A DNA stretch of 58,990 nt from Actinomycetota bacterium (GCA_014360685.1 JACIXB010000005.1:1-58990), one strand, 5' to 3'; counted from the first letter of the stretch, positions 10,177 to 18,163 are shown. Numbers and translations: made by a program. Notes: generated by a model not told the origin, from the letters alone.

Positions 10177-10556
10177 CGACCGGCTTTTCCCCGGCGTCTC
10201 CGGTAAGGTCTTCGTCTCCTTTGAAAGAAGGAAATCATGTCCCTTCGAAAAGTTGTGGACTGGGGTACGAGTGCCCACGGGGTGGCCTGTATTCGGAAAA
10301 TAAATCCCGTGAATGATGAGCCGATCAGGGCCGGCATCGGCGGCATCCCGGTCTTTTTCGCATTGATACGTGGTGCGCACGGGAAATGGATCGGCGCCGG
10401 GTTGTGATGGCAATATATGCCAGATAATAGCCGATGCAACTACGGTTTCCTGGACAAGGAGCGGTGGATGTGCCATTATTGATTGAGTATTGAAGGAGGT
10501 TGCTTCGAAATGGGCATGGTGACCATAGAGAAGCACGGAGAGAAGGAGGAGGCGCT
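10177..10556. other. gene-free stretch with a possible promoter/operator
   Basis: No gene is recognised. A candidate promoter for the downstream lipoprotein is TTGTGA (10402-10407) with GATAAT (10423-10428), spacer 15 bp. The spacer is exactly a palindrome, TGGCA-ATATA-TGCCA (10408-10422), as would fit a repressor operator. Confidence 0.35.
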
Positions 10557-11060
10557 TTGAGGAGGTTACTGGCTGTCATTCTCTGTCTTGGGCTGCTTTC
10601 CGTCATGGTGCTCTCGGCCGGATGCGGAAAGGAGGAGACCACCATCAAGACCCCCGAGGGAGAGGTCAGCGTGGAAGAGGGAGAAGGAGGCACCGTTACC
10701 TTCCGCGGCGAGGAAGGGGAGGTCACCTACCGCGCCTCGAGAGAAGCCCCCACTGAGGAGGAGCTCGGCGCCCCCATCTATCCCGGCGCGGAATACGTTG
10801 AGGGCAGCGGGGGAACGGTGGAGGGTACCTCCGAGGGGCAGGAGATTTCTACTGCCGGGGCTGAATTCACCACGGACGACCCCATCGAAAAAGTGATCTC
10901 CTGGTACCGGGAAGAGATAGGTGTCCCCACGTACGAGAACACCTCACCCCGGGAAGCCAGCTGGTTGATCAGTACGGAGGATACCGCGACCACCGTTTCG
11001 GTGAGCGAGGAAGACGGACGGACTCTGATATCCATCACCAGTATCTCTGGATCTTTATAG
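10557..11060 (+). CDS. predicted lipoprotein, paralogue A
   Basis: 167 residues. The start TTG 10557 has AAGGAGG (10543-10549) 7 nt upstream. A signal peptide ends in a lipobox, LSAGC, with the lipidated Cys near residue 21. After an acidic linker, the conserved part carries GEVTYRAS, LGAPIYPGAEYV and a later WYREEIG helix. The same order (EVTYQVS, LGVPVYPGASYV, WYRERLG) occurs in the lipoprotein gene 500 bp downstream, so the two are paralogues. The role is unknown. The pattern of a short strand repeat followed by an alpha/beta domain with a P[IV]YPGA motif recurs in uncharacterised secreted proteins. Confidence 0.8.
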   Translation: MRRLLAVILCLGLLSVMVLSAGCGKEETTIKTPEGEVSVEEGEGGTVTFRGEEGEVTYRASREAPTEEELGAPIYPGAEYVEGSGGTVEGTSEGQEISTAGAEFTTDDPIEKVISWYREEIGVPTYENTSPREASWLISTEDTATTVSVSEEDGRTLISITSISGSL

Positions 11061-11573
11061 GGAACGGGTCGCTCGTAGTCTCTTGGCAGGGGCCGGCAAT
11101 GGGCCGGTCCCCTTTATGCTTGGCGCTTGTCTCGGATAAGTGTGCTCCCCGCGGGCCGGGACATGGTCGCCGCTCGAAGGCCACGTGGAGGATGAGGGCT
11201 TCGTAGCGGCTCTTTACGGCACGCTTTCCAGGTGAAGCCACCCACCGTGAGGGGTTCACTCCCGCCATGGCGGCTCCCATCTCTTTCGAACCGCTGCCGG
11301 CGAATTGCCGTCGTCAGGGAAGATCGTCCGGCCGGCTTTTCCTCGGGGCCGCAACGGGGACGGCGAGGCGTGCCGAGTCGCCCGCCGGGAGGGAATCACG
11401 GACGCGGTTCATTTCGTCTGGAGCGGGTGGATAAGGGTACCAGCCCTAACGACCCCCTTCCCGTGGGGATCCCGAGCCCCCCTCTCGAATGGGGGTAAGC
11501 CGATGTAGGTTGGGATTCGGGTGAGGGTGGGGTAAAATCGAGACGGGAACCGGAGGCACCGGAAAGGAAGGGG
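11061..11573. other. intergenic stretch with a possible terminator
   Basis: A hairpin GGGGCCGGC (11089-11097) with GCCGGTCCCC (11103-11112, one bulged T) is followed by TTTATG and may terminate the upstream lipoprotein transcript. TAAAAT at 11533-11538 could be a -10 element for the next gene. No coding sequence was recognised. Confidence 0.4.
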
Positions 11574-12173
11574 ATGGGCGTGCGAAGGCGTTCAGGGTTT
11601 CCGAGGGTCATGATTCTGCTCCTGGGTTTTGTCCTGGTCGTCGGCCTCGCTCTTCCCTGGTGGGGTTGCGGCGGGGAGGAGACCCTGCCGCCCGAAGAGC
11701 CCGCGGCCGGGGAGCAAGCCTCCCCGGGTCAGGTGGCCGGAGGGGAGGAACCGCCGGGAGACGATAACCCCGCGCCGCCGGAGGGAGATGCCGTGACCTA
11801 CCAGGTGGGGGAGGGTGAGGTCACCTACCAGGTGAGCCAGGAAGGGCTGCCCGAGGAGATGCTGGGCGTCCCAGTATATCCCGGAGCCTCTTACGTGCCC
11901 GGAAGCGGGGGAAGTGTTTCGGGCAGCTCTCCCGAGGGGGGTTTCTCCACCGTGGGAGGTGAGTTCCACAGCGCGGACGCCTTCGAGACGGTGTTCGATT
12001 GGTACCGGGAACGCTTGGGAGATCCTGTCATGTACGAACCCCGGCAGTCCTTGGCCACTTGGAACCGGACGGAGAAGGACCGCATGGTGATCGTGGGGCT
12101 GCGTGTAGAGGGCGGTGAGACGGTGATCCTCATCTACTCCCTGCAGGGGAAAACCGAACTCTTCACCCCCTGA
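11574..12173 (+). CDS. predicted lipoprotein, paralogue B
   Basis: 199 residues. The signal peptide has a hydrophobic core (about 12-27), with Cys in the LPWWGCGG context serving as the likely lipidation site. A Pro/Glu/Gly-rich linker follows (about 32-70). The domain shared with the upstream paralogue runs from GEGEVTYQVSQ to the C-terminus, including GVPVYPGASYVPGSGGS and FDWYRERLG. AAGGAAGGGG precedes ATG 11574; GTG 11580 is an alternative start. The tandem arrangement implies a local duplication. The longer linker suggests a greater reach from the membrane. Function unknown. Confidence 0.78.
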   Translation: MGVRRRSGFPRVMILLLGFVLVVGLALPWWGCGGEETLPPEEPAAGEQASPGQVAGGEEPPGDDNPAPPEGDAVTYQVGEGEVTYQVSQEGLPEEMLGVPVYPGASYVPGSGGSVSGSSPEGGFSTVGGEFHSADAFETVFDWYRERLGDPVMYEPRQSLATWNRTEKDRMVIVGLRVEGGETVILIYSLQGKTELFTP

Positions 12174-12238
12174 ACCCAGCGGGCTTCCCGATCCGCGGAT
12201 TCAGCGAACAGGCTTGTAGGAAAACACCAAGTTTCGCC

Positions 12239-12324
12239 ACTGGAACGGGTTTTCCCCCGGCGCCCATCGATTCGACATTAAACTGGAACGGGTTTTCCCC
12301 CGGCGCCCATCGATTCGACATTAA
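12239..12324. repeat. perfect 43-bp tandem duplication
   Basis: Positions 12239-12281 and 12282-12324 are identical and adjacent. The unit begins ACTGGAACGGG and ends GATTCGACATTAA. No sequence divergence is visible, which indicates a recent event or an assembly duplication. Confidence 0.95.
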
Positions 12325-12422
12325 GGTAAACCGAGCCCTACACTCTTTTTCTAGACCGCTTCCCCGGCCAAGGGCGGGAACAACCCGGTCGTCGCATCTT
12401 CCGGGGGACCCGGGCCGCCTCT

Positions 12423-12803
12423 TTAAGGTCCGCTGTGTACCAACCGCCCTTCACGGTCAGGTTCGCCCGTTCGCAACCGCGGTCGGAGAACCAAGCCGGC
12501 CGGCTGCTCCGCCATCTGGCAGGAAGGGTCGTCTTCTCCATCTTCAACGGGAAGCCATAGGTTCAAGCGATGCATAACGGCCTCCGCGCGGTTGCGGCCT
12601 GGTGGACATGTCGCTTGGCCGCGGGCGAAAGGGGATGGGATTACCGGAACACCCCGCTTGGCCTTCGGGTCCCCATTAAAGGCATTATCCTGAAGGTCTT
12701 GATCGATGCCGCGGCCGCTGCCCGAGTTGAGCCTTGCTTTGTGCATAAGGGGCACTGCATGGGTCGACGGCCGAAGATTGTTGACAAACAGGTAACCGAA
12801 CAT
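12423..12803 (-). pseudogene. possible degraded transposase fragment
   Basis: The minus frame encodes a segment with GVPVIPSPFARG and, 19 residues on, a RAEAVMHRLNLW stretch. This order resembles the C-terminal third of IS5-type DDE transposases (a G-x-PVIP segment followed by a helix with V/AE-x-x-x-HRLK). The rest of the transposase is missing, and the inverted repeats and catalytic residues cannot be placed. The similarity is short, so this is tentative. Confidence 0.3.
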
Positions 12804-12809
12804 TATAGT
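12781..12809 (+). promoter_or_regulatory. near-consensus sigma-70-type promoter
   Basis: TTGACA (12781-12786) and TATAGT (12804-12809) are separated by exactly 17 bp. The predicted start lies near 12816. A short palindrome, TGAC-GT-GTCA (12812-12821), overlaps it. The only gene downstream before the terminator at 13080 would be non-coding. Confidence 0.7.
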
Positions 12810-12815
12810 AATGAC

Positions 12816-13100
12816 GTGTCAGTTCGGAAACCAGAGAGGGAGACGGATTCGCCGCTGGTTGCCGGTGTGCCTGGAGTTGGGAGGACCTTCCGGATGTCGG
12901 ATCCGCAGTCTGGATAAGAGAAGAAAGAAAAGGAAGGTGAAAAGTCGTTCAATCATCACATCTTGGGACGTCGCCGTGTTCAGTGACCCTGGGGTTGAAC
13001 CCTCGTGCCGAGGTTTAAGATCTTGAACAACAGGAAATATTATGTACGTAATCACGGTGAGAACGTGAACATGACTACCGGCGGGAACACCCGCCTTTTT
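12816..13100 (+). ncRNA. candidate small RNA or attenuated leader
   Basis: A transcription unit of about 285 nt is implied by the promoter at 12781-12809 and the terminator at 13080-13100. It contains no convincing reading frame. It lies directly upstream of the acyl-CoA synthetase, so it may be a stand-alone RNA or a regulated leader. No known riboswitch class was recognised in it. Confidence 0.3.
13080..13100 (+). terminator. intrinsic terminator upstream of the acyl-CoA synthetase
   Basis: A 6-bp stem, GGCGGG (13080-13085) with CCCGCC (13090-13095), closes an AACA loop and is followed by TTTTT. It ends 32 bp before the ATG of the acyl-CoA synthetase. Confidence 0.75.
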
Positions 13101-13132
13101 CAGGCCCGAGGTTAAGAAGGGGGGTTGCGATC

Positions 13133-14989
13133 ATGGATTATCCATGGTTCAAGGAGTACGATCTCTGCGGCATTCCCAGGACCCTGGAACCCTATCCCTC
13201 CATCCCCACCCACGGCCTCCTGGATCGGGCGGCCGAGGACTATCCCCGCATGGGCTGCGTCCAGCTGGGGCTGGAGATGACCTATCCGGAGATCCGGGAT
13301 CATGCCAACCGCCTGGCCAACGCCCTGGCCTCCATGGGGGTCGGCAAGGGGGACCGGGTGGTGACCCTCCTCCCTTCTTCCATCCAATTCGTGGTGGCCG
13401 ATTCCGCCGTCTCCAAGGCGGGAGCGGTGCACGTGCCCTGTAGTTTTCTCGAGGCCCGGGACACCCTGGCCCACAAGCTCACGGAGAGCTCCCCCAAGGC
13501 CCTCATCTGCCTGGAGGAACACTTGGCCACCGCCGAGTACCTGAAGGAGTTCATGGCCTCGCCCAACATCATCATCACCAAGCTGGACGACTATTCCGGC
13601 TGGTCCACCAAGCGGGCCGGCTTGCCCGACGTGCTCTGGCTCACGGAGGTCATCGAGCAGGCCGATCCCCGGCCGCCCCGGGTGGACATAGACCCCGCCC
13701 GCGACCTGGAGACCCTCCTCTTCACCGGGGGGACCACCGGGCTTCCCAAGGGATGCATGCTCACCCACCGCAATATCGTGGCCAACGCTCTGCAGAACGT
13801 GGCCGTGTTCGGCCCCGTCACCAAGGTGCTCAAGGGGAACATCAACGTGATCATGGGGCTACCCTTCTTCCATAGCTACGGGCACTGCATCATGCACACC
13901 ATGTTGGGTGTGATGTACGCCACCATGCTCATAGTGCCTGACCCCCGGGACGTGAAAGCCATGCTGGATATCATGCACAAGTACAACCCCGTGCTCCAGT
14001 TCGGCGTGCCCACCCAGTTCATGAAGATGCTGGAGGAGGACCTGCGCGCCGCCCGGGTCATCGGCATCTCCGGTTCCGCGGCCCTGCCCCCCACGGTCCA
14101 GGAGAAGTTCGAGGCCTCCAGCGACGGCGGTTACGTCTCCGAGGGCTACGGGCTCTCCGAGCTCTCCCCGGTGACCCACTTCAACGTGTCCACCAACGTG
14201 AGGGTGATGGGAGGGAGAAAGGGAGTCAAAATACTGAATGCCGTGCTCTTCAACCCGGTGAGCATCGCCCTCACGCGGGCCCAGGCCAGGCTCCTCGGTC
14301 CCAAGAGGTTCGGGAAGATGTTCACCGGGATCATCAGCTTGTTGAACAAGCGATCCCGGAAGTCCGACGAGGCTCGCAAGGTGGAGAAGAAGGCCACCAT
14401 CGGCATCCCCCTCCCGGATACCGAGGTGCGGGTGGTGGAGGTGGACAGCGGGCGCGTCCTCTCCTTCGAGGAGCTCTACAGAGAGGGTAAGGTGGGGGAG
14501 ATGCTCTTGAAAGGGCCCCAGCGCATGCTGGGTTACTGGCCGGAGCCGGGCAAGGGCCTGGACGAGGAGGGCTACGTGCACACCGGCGACGTGGTGAAGA
14601 TGGACGAGAACGGCTACTTCTCCATCGTGGACCGCACCAAGGACATGGTCATCGTCTCCGGTTACAAGGTCTATACCCGGGAGGTGGACGACATCCTCTA
14701 CGACCATCCGGCCACCCGGCTGGCGGCCACCATCGGAGTTCCCGACCCGGAGAGGCCGGGAAGCGAGCGGGTGTGGGTCTTCGTCCAGCTCAAGGAGGAG
14801 TACAAGGGGAAGGTCACCGAGGAGGACTACATAAACTACCTGAAGGAGAAAGTCGCCAAGTACGCCGTGCCCCGCGAGGTGGTTTTCCTGGAGGAGATGC
14901 CCCTCACCGAGGTCTTCAAGGTGAACAAGAAGGCCCTGCGGGAGATGCAGCTGAAGAAGCTCCAGCTGGACCAGGCCGCGGAAGGTTGA
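13133..14989 (+). CDS. long-chain-type acyl-CoA synthetase (AMP-forming)
   Basis: 618 residues of the ANL superfamily, activating a carboxylic acid to acyl-AMP and then acyl-CoA. The P-loop-like motif is TGGTTGLPKGCMLTHRN (about 200-216). The A5 motif GYGLSELSPVTHF lies near 340, the A7 motif YVHTGDVV near 481-488, and the hinge/A8 region with DRTKDMVIVSGYKVY near 501-515. Between GYGLSE and the GIPLPDTEVRVV block there is an insertion of roughly 45-60 residues rich in basic helices (around 358-420), unusual for the family. The carboxylate substrate cannot be read from sequence. It probably feeds the CoA-ester enzymes encoded nearby. GGGGGG precedes ATG 13133. Confidence 0.9.
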   Translation: MDYPWFKEYDLCGIPRTLEPYPSIPTHGLLDRAAEDYPRMGCVQLGLEMTYPEIRDHANRLANALASMGVGKGDRVVTLLPSSIQFVVADSAVSKAGAVHVPCSFLEARDTLAHKLTESSPKALICLEEHLATAEYLKEFMASPNIIITKLDDYSGWSTKRAGLPDVLWLTEVIEQADPRPPRVDIDPARDLETLLFTGGTTGLPKGCMLTHRNIVANALQNVAVFGPVTKVLKGNINVIMGLPFFHSYGHCIMHTMLGVMYATMLIVPDPRDVKAMLDIMHKYNPVLQFGVPTQFMKMLEEDLRAARVIGISGSAALPPTVQEKFEASSDGGYVSEGYGLSELSPVTHFNVSTNVRVMGGRKGVKILNAVLFNPVSIALTRAQARLLGPKRFGKMFTGIISLLNKRSRKSDEARKVEKKATIGIPLPDTEVRVVEVDSGRVLSFEELYREGKVGEMLLKGPQRMLGYWPEPGKGLDEEGYVHTGDVVKMDENGYFSIVDRTKDMVIVSGYKVYTREVDDILYDHPATRLAATIGVPDPERPGSERVWVFVQLKEEYKGKVTEEDYINYLKEKVAKYAVPREVVFLEEMPLTEVFKVNKKALREMQLKKLQLDQAAEG

Positions 14990-15110
14990 GACAAGTTGTC
15001 ACCCGGAAGGGGTTGGGCCGGCAAACAGGCCTGAAGAGGGCCAGTCCGGGCGGCATAAACCGGGCGCGGAACGGCCGGGGTTGGCCGGCGAGGGGGGAGA
15101 GAAACGGGGC

Positions 15111-15872
15111 TCAGGAAGGAAGAAAGCCGCTCTCCACGAGGCACTCTCGCGCCGCCTCCAGGGCCGGGCAGGAAGGGATTTCCAGGAAGTTCCCCGCGGC
15201 GGCGTCCATTTCCCTGACCGTCTCGTCCTCCGGCAAGAATCCCAGGAGGGGTAGGGCGGTGCTTTCAGCCACCCTCCGGGCCTCGACGGGGTCCCTCACC
15301 CGGTTGACGACCAGGCCCAACCTTCGGTAATCTACGGCTTCCTCGGCCACCTCCCGGATGGACTCCGCCACCCGCAACCCCTTGGCCGTCACGTCGCTTA
15401 CCAGGAGGAGGTGGGACACAGAACGCATCACCCGGCGGTTCACCTGTTCCACGCCGGCCTCGGCGTCGATGAGGGTCAGGTCGAAGTGGGAGGATAGGGA
15501 CTCGACGGCTTCCCGCAGCAGGGTGTTCAGCTGGCAGTAGCAGCCTTCCTCCTCCGGGCGGCCCACGGAGAGGAAGGCCAGGTTGCCCTGCTCTTCCAGG
15601 ATCTCCATCATCTTGTAGTCCACGGAGGCCGCCAGGTCCACCTGGTCGGCGGCGTGCTCGCGCACCGCGGAGATTATCTCCTTGCGCACGTCGTTGACCG
15701 TCCGGGGGGGGAAGATGCGCAGGGCCATGCCCAGTCCCACCGCCGGGTCGGCGTCCACCACCAGGATGCGGCGTTTGCCGTCCTCCCGGAGCAGCCGGGC
15801 CAGGAGGGCGGCCAGGGTGGTCTTTCCCACCCCGCCCTTCCCGCAGACGGCGACCACCGTGCTCCGGTTCAT
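15111..15872 (-). CDS. CooC-type nickel-maturation ATPase
   Basis: 253 residues, SIMIBI-class P-loop ATPase. The deviant Walker A GKGGVGKTT is at 11-19, VVDADPAVGL at 38-47, and a CxC pair (C111, C113) lies in GCYCQLNTLLR. In CooC of CO dehydrogenase maturation, an equivalent CxC binds nickel at the dimer interface and ATP hydrolysis drives metal insertion; AcsF serves acetyl-CoA synthase in the same way. The gene is last in a four-gene unit, overlapping the ACS-like gene by 4 bp (ATGA), which supports a metallocofactor maturation role there. No CODH gene is present in the window. ATG 15872 was chosen because homology starts at MNRSTVVAVCGKGG. Confidence 0.8.
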   Translation of the reverse strand: MNRSTVVAVCGKGGVGKTTLAALLARLLREDGKRRILVVDADPAVGLGMALRIFPPRTVNDVRKEIISAVREHAADQVDLAASVDYKMMEILEEQGNLAFLSVGRPEEEGCYCQLNTLLREAVESLSSHFDLTLIDAEAGVEQVNRRVMRSVSHLLLVSDVTAKGLRVAESIREVAEEAVDYRRLGLVVNRVRDPVEARRVAESTALPLLGFLPEDETVREMDAAAGNFLEIPSCPALEAARECLVESGFLPS

Positions 15873-16603
15873 CCGGGATCGGCCTCCCCGCCGCCCCTTT
15901 CCGCCTGCAGCCGTTCGCGGATGCGCCGAAGCTCCACCACGCTGTCGCAGACCTCCACGTACTCGCAGGTGTCGCAGTCGAAGTTCATCTCCTCGTACAT
16001 CTTGATGAGCGCTTCCACGATCTCCTGCACCAGGTCCGCGGCCGGGGAAAGCTCCTCGATCTCCTCCCGGGAGGAGGTCACCAGGAGGACCTCGGCGCTG
16101 TCCACGAAATCCAGCCTCTTGACCGCCTGGATGAGGGCGCTTCCCAGGATCTGGGCGTTGAAGCCCCGCTGCATGGCTTCCCGGCTGACCCGGCACCACA
16201 CGCTCTGCCTCCCGGGGAAGACCCGGGTCATGAAGCCGCGCAGGCCCAGGTTGTAGGTGGCCTCGCGCAGGTCGCGGTAGCAATCGTACTCATCGCTGAA
16301 GCGCCCTCCCACCATGACCACCTGGGCCAGGGGCGCCTTGCCCTCCCCGATCTCCGGGAAGTCCGGCCCCACCAGGGTGATCCTCCCGTCGGCCACCGCC
16401 CCCGCGTCGTCCCAGAGGAGGAGGGACCGGGAGGCGGTCCCCGGGCTTCCCAGCTCCAGCCCGGTGTCCTCGCTGAGGATGACCTGGGGGGAGGAGGCCC
16501 GGGGGAGGACGGGGGTGAAGTGGAATTCCCTCGCGCTTCCCAGGGAACGCTTCTCCTCCAGGTATTGGCGGATGCCCTTCAGGGGTTCCTCGAAAAGTCC
16601 CAA
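15869..16603 (-). CDS. stand-alone acetyl-CoA synthase middle-domain-like protein
   Basis: 244 residues. The segment from about residue 60 to 180 follows the order of the acetyl-CoA synthase (AcsB/CdhC) domain that precedes the A-cluster domain: ITLVGPDFPEI, then a V-x-V-x-GR-[KF] strand, a helix, an R-x3-W-x-RVS-[KR]-[ED]-A segment (SVWCRVSREAMQRGF here) and a helix ending in a V-x-V strand. The A-cluster domain is absent. Instead the C-terminus has C210, C213 and C219 in CDTCEYVEVC, able to bind one metal or share a cluster, then a basic helix. It overlaps the CooC-type gene by 4 bp and starts 1 nt after the upstream activator. It is probably a cofactor- or CoA-binding partner of the adjoining enzyme. 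Function is inferred only. Confidence 0.65.
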   Translation of the reverse strand: MGLFEEPLKGIRQYLEEKRSLGSAREFHFTPVLPRASSPQVILSEDTGLELGSPGTASRSLLLWDDAGAVADGRITLVGPDFPEIGEGKAPLAQVVMVGGRFSDEYDCYRDLREATYNLGLRGFMTRVFPGRQSVWCRVSREAMQRGFNAQILGSALIQAVKRLDFVDSAEVLLVTSSREEIEELSPAADLVQEIVEALIKMYEEMNFDCDTCEYVEVCDSVVELRRIRERLQAERGGGEADPG

Positions 16604-16604
16604 C

Positions 16605-17375
16605 TCAGCTCGCTTCCACCAGCAGGGCGGCGCCCACCGCCGCGGCCAGCATGGGATCCAGGGGGAAGGGCTGGTAGTCTCCCTCCATGCGTTCCCGCAC
16701 CAGGTCCACCACGGTGCGCATCCGGGCCACGCCGCCGGTGAAGGTGTAGCGGTTGCCTCCCCCGAAGCGGCGGGCCTGGGAGGTCACGATGCGGGCCACG
16801 GCGTCGCACAAGCCGGCCACGATGTCCTGGGGGGACTCGCCGTTGTTGACGTGGGTTATGACCTCGCTCTCCACGAAGACCCCGCACTGGGAACTTATGG
16901 GAACCCGTTTCGCGGCCCGCGAGGCCTCCTCGTCGATGCGCTCCACGGGGACGCCCACCGCCGCGGCCATGACCTCCAGGAAACGTCCGGACCCCGAGGC
17001 ACATTTGTCGTTGCGCATGAAGTCCAGGACCTCTCCCTCGGGGTCCAGGAGCATGGAGGTGATGCTCTGGCCCCCGATGTCCACCACCAGGTCCACCTCG
17101 GGGAGGAAGCAGCGGGCCGCCCACCCGATGCAGGCCACCTCGTCCTCCAGGAAATCGGCGTCCTTGAGAAACTCGGCACCGCTTCCCGTGGCCACCATGC
17201 CGTCCAGGTTGTGGCGGCTGACCCCCGCCTCGCGGCATACCTCCTCGACCAGGCCGTCCACCTCGCCGGCGATGTTGCCCGTTGTTTCCATTATTTTCCA
17301 GGCAAGCAACGTGTCGCCGTCCATGACCACCGCCTTGGAGAAGAGGCTCCCGATGTCGCAACCCAACGCCTTCAT
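16605..17375 (-). CDS. 2-hydroxyacyl-CoA dehydratase/benzoyl-CoA reductase-type activator ATPase (copy 2)
   Basis: 256 residues of the BcrA/BadF/HgdC ASKHA family. These homodimers hold one [4Fe-4S] cluster between subunits and couple ATP hydrolysis to low-potential electron transfer. The phosphate-1 motif is GCDIGSLFSKAVV at the N-terminus, DIGGQS at 99-104 is the second nucleotide motif, and the cluster ligands are C125 (NDKCASGSGRF) and C164 (SSQCGVF). Its N-terminus overlaps the other activator gene by 4 bp. The two copies are divergent, so they are not a recent duplication; they may form a heterodimer, as BcrA/BcrD do in benzoyl-CoA reductase. Confidence 0.9.
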   Translation of the reverse strand: MKALGCDIGSLFSKAVVMDGDTLLAWKIMETTGNIAGEVDGLVEEVCREAGVSRHNLDGMVATGSGAEFLKDADFLEDEVACIGWAARCFLPEVDLVVDIGGQSITSMLLDPEGEVLDFMRNDKCASGSGRFLEVMAAAVGVPVERIDEEASRAAKRVPISSQCGVFVESEVITHVNNGESPQDIVAGLCDAVARIVTSQARRFGGGNRYTFTGGVARMRTVVDLVRERMEGDYQPFPLDPMLAAAVGAALLVEAS

Positions 17376-18163
17376 CCCGACCCTCCCATGCGACGGGCGA
17401 GGATGGCGGCGCCCAGCGCCCCGACGATCTGGGGATCCACCGGGCAGGGCACCATCCTCACTCCCAGGATGCGTTCCAACTCCGCCTTAACCGCGGCGTT
17501 CTTGGCCACCCCCCCGGACATGGTGACCTCGGGCTCCACACCCACCCGCCGGGCCAAGGCGGCCACCCTCTCGGCCATGGCCCGGTTGACGCTGGCGGCT
17601 ATGTCCGCCTTGTCCGCCCCCCGCTGCATGTAGTGAAGGACCTCCGTCTCGCAGAAGATGCTGCATCGGCTGGAGAGGTCCACGGGATGGCGGGACTTGA
17701 GGGAGAGGGTGCCCAGCTCGTCCAGGGTTATGCCCAGGGTGCGGCACATGACCTCCAGGAAGCGGCCGGTGCCCGCCGCGCACTTGTCGTTCATGACGAA
17801 ATCCTTGAGCTCCCCGGTGGGTTCCATACGGATGACTTTGGCGTCCTGGCCCCCGATGTCGATGATGGTGCGCACGCCGGGCAGGAGCCACAGGGCTCCC
17901 ACGCCGTGGCAGGATATCTCGCTCACGTTGGCCTGGGACAGCCCGCGGGACTGCACCTGTTCCCTCCCGTACCCGGTACTCACCGTGTAGTCGATGTCCC
18001 CCTGGCGCAGGCCTAACTCGGAAAGGAGCTCCCCCATCACCGTCTCCGCCGAGTCCACCGGGTTGGGCTTGACCCGGATGCTCCGGAAGCCGGCGATCTT
18101 ACCGTCCTCCATGATCACCGCCTGGGCGGTGAGGGAACCCACGTCGATGCCCCCGAAACGCAT
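17372..18163 (-). CDS. 2-hydroxyacyl-CoA dehydratase-type activator ATPase (copy 1)
   Basis: 263 residues, same ASKHA activator family. The N-terminal phosphate loop is GGIDVGSLTAQAV, IDIGGQDAKV follows at 101-110, and the cluster cysteines are C128 (NDKCAAGTGRFLE) and C167 (SSRCSIF), matching the paired Cys of HgdC. The MSGGVAKN motif closes the adenosine site. This is the first gene behind the promoter at 18359-18387, with a leader of about 190 nt. GGGAGGTGGGAG precedes ATG 18163. It is probably the electron donor to the dehydratase/reductase subunits encoded just upstream. Confidence 0.92.
   Translation of the reverse strand: MRFGGIDVGSLTAQAVIMEDGKIAGFRSIRVKPNPVDSAETVMGELLSELGLRQGDIDYTVSTGYGREQVQSRGLSQANVSEISCHGVGALWLLPGVRTIIDIGGQDAKVIRMEPTGELKDFVMNDKCAAGTGRFLEVMCRTLGITLDELGTLSLKSRHPVDLSSRCSIFCETEVLHYMQRGADKADIAASVNRAMAERVAALARRVGVEPEVTMSGGVAKNAAVKAELERILGVRMVPCPVDPQIVGALGAAILARRMGGSG

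Larger units (their letters stand above)
12174..13132. other. 959-bp gene-poor stretch with repeat, promoter and terminator
   Basis: Contents: a perfect 43-bp tandem duplication (12239-12324), a degenerate transposase-like frame on the minus strand (12423-12803), a near-consensus promoter (12781-12809) and an intrinsic terminator (13080-13100). No intact protein gene is recognised. Confidence 0.6.

Noticed and set aside
10081..10536. Antisense frame overlapping tRNA-Ala and its terminator
   Set aside because: It runs through the tRNA and the terminator hairpin. The tRNA structure explains the conservation.
12423..12803. Treating the minus frame as an intact gene
   Set aside because: Only a short PVIP-type segment looks like a transposase. 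There is no start context and no catalytic triad, so it is kept only as a low-confidence remnant.
12960..13020. tRNA-like GGGTTGAACCC segment in the orphan transcription unit
   Set aside because: A T-arm-like hairpin is present, but no acceptor, D or anticodon arm could be paired around it.
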